From: Ekhidna sp.
Lineage (GTDB): Bacteria; Bacteroidota; Bacteroidia; Cytophagales; Cyclobacteriaceae
Reading direction: 5' to 3'
Assembly: GCA_013214445.1 (NCBI GenBank)
Contig: JABSPG010000269.1
Coordinates: 1-5,943, forward strand
Length of the DNA stretch: 5,943 nucleotides
Positions 5,244-5,943 of the stretch are shown one piece after another. The first letter of the stretch is position 1, and the number at the start of each line of letters is the position of its first letter. The notes below the pieces were generated by a model. The model did not search any database and had not been told where the DNA came from. It saw nothing but the letters and a program-made list of their open reading frames with translations. The position numbers and the translations under genes were made by a program.

Positions 5244-5943
5244 ATGAAAGTTTTGAAGTTTGGTGGTACATCTTTAAAAGATATGGATGTGCTAGAGCAA
5301 GTAGGAAGTATCGTGCGTTCAGCGTCAGAAAAGGTATGTGTCATAGTTTCTGCTACAGGGGGCACTACTAATGAGCTATTGCATGCTGCTAACCTTGCTA
5401 AGGTTGGGGATTCGAAATACCTTTCACAAATTCAGAAGATAGAAGAACGACATTATGAGCTATACAAAAGCTTAATACTGGCCGATGTACCAGACGATCT
5501 TCTTTCCTATTTTAAGCAGCTAAAGCGCGTCTGCGAAGGGGTTTATTTATTGAAAGAGCTAACCGATAAGAGTCTCGATTTCATTTTAGGTACCGGAGAG
5601 TTGGTTTCATCTATCATCGTATCAGACTATCTGGGAAAAGGGCTTACTTGTCAGAGGGTGGATTCACGTAAATTTATTACCACTGACAATACGTTTGGGT
5701 TTGCTTCAGTTGATTTTGAAAAGAGCGCTGCTAAATTCGAAAAACACAAAAATCAACTGAAAGATGTAAATGTATTCCCGGGTTTTGTAGCTGCAACAGA
5801 AACGGGAGAAACAACTACCCTTGGAAGAGGTGGATCCGATTACAGTGCAGCGATCATTGCCAAACTGTTGAATGCCGAAAGCCTGGAAATATGGACTGAT
5901 GTTGATGGGATCATGACCGCAGACCCCAGACGTGTAAAGCGGT
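5244..5943 (+). CDS. thrA: Aspartate kinase, partial (probably bifunctional ThrA)
   Basis: The first 233 codons of a gene cut by the window edge. The product phosphorylates L-aspartate with ATP, the first step towards threonine, methionine and lysine. Aspartokinase signatures are intact: KFGGTS (5-10), the nucleotide-binding start of the fold; an LGTGELVSS stretch corresponding to the substrate-binding region; GRGGSDYSAA (194-203); and WTDVDG (217-222) followed by ADPRRV. The N-terminus, the GSDYSAA form and a Thr/Ile leader just upstream all favour the bifunctional aspartokinase/homoserine dehydrogenase I type over a monofunctional LysC, but the regulatory and dehydrogenase parts lie outside the window. 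The start ATG at 5244 puts KFGGTS at the expected position. No Shine-Dalgarno is visible in the 11 nt after the terminator. Regulation is by the attenuator at 5106-5232; thrB and thrC would be expected downstream. Confidence 0.93.
   Translation, partial: MKVLKFGGTSLKDMDVLEQVGSIVRSASEKVCVIVSATGGTTNELLHAANLAKVGDSKYLSQIQKIEERHYELYKSLILADVPDDLLSYFKQLKRVCEGVYLLKELTDKSLDFILGTGELVSSIIVSDYLGKGLTCQRVDSRKFITTDNTFGFASVDFEKSAAKFEKHKNQLKDVNVFPGFVAATETGETTTLGRGGSDYSAAIIAKLLNAESLEIWTDVDGIMTADPRRVKR

Noticed and set aside
1..5943. CRISPR arrays, insertion sequences, tRNA or rRNA genes
   Set aside because: No regularly spaced repeats, transposase-like frames, terminal inverted repeats or tRNA/rRNA signatures were seen on either strand.

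Overview
The window looks like chromosomal core-type DNA from a member of the Bacteroidota, probably a Cytophagia-like marine or soil bacterium; this is inferred, not proven. The pointers are AT-rich DNA, start codons mostly lacking clear Shine-Dalgarno sites, a match to the Bacteroidota promoter consensus (TTG, about 18 nt, TAnnTTTG) ahead of the right-hand gene, an ECF sigma factor overlapping a zinc-motif-free anti-sigma-like gene, and protein styles typical of that phylum. No mobile element, CRISPR array, tRNA or rRNA is visible.

Layout. Five genes lie on the minus strand across 56-5019 and are read right to left: a small one-helix membrane protein (4471-5019), a 495-residue sodium:solute symporter (2956-4443), ATP-dependent phosphoenolpyruvate carboxykinase pckA (1246-2859), an intrinsic terminator (1192-1224), then an ECF sigma factor (588-1118) overlapping by 11 bp a single-pass anti-sigma-like protein (56-598). 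The membrane protein and symporter form a likely operon (27 bp gap). pckA follows 96 bp later; that gap holds two candidate operator-like palindromes and a weak promoter.

On the plus strand, diverging from the membrane protein, is the most interesting part. A Bacteroidota-type promoter (5069-5098) is followed at once by a 23-residue leader peptide (5106-5177) in which 12 residues are Thr or Ile. Next comes a strong intrinsic terminator (5198-5232), and 11 bp beyond it starts an aspartate kinase gene (5244 to the window edge), probably thrA. The last codons of the leader carry a 7-nt segment complementary to the terminator's 5' arm. Together these form a complete transcription attenuator that would sense charged tRNA-Thr and tRNA-Ile. 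It matches the logic of the enterobacterial thrL-thrABC leader, but in a different phylum and with a nearly leaderless start.

How the genes relate: pckA (gluconeogenesis from oxaloacetate) and aspartate kinase (entry to Thr/Met/Lys synthesis from aspartate) both draw on the oxaloacetate node, but they are on opposite strands and nothing in the sequence shows joint control. The sigma/anti-sigma pair is a separate envelope-signalling unit.
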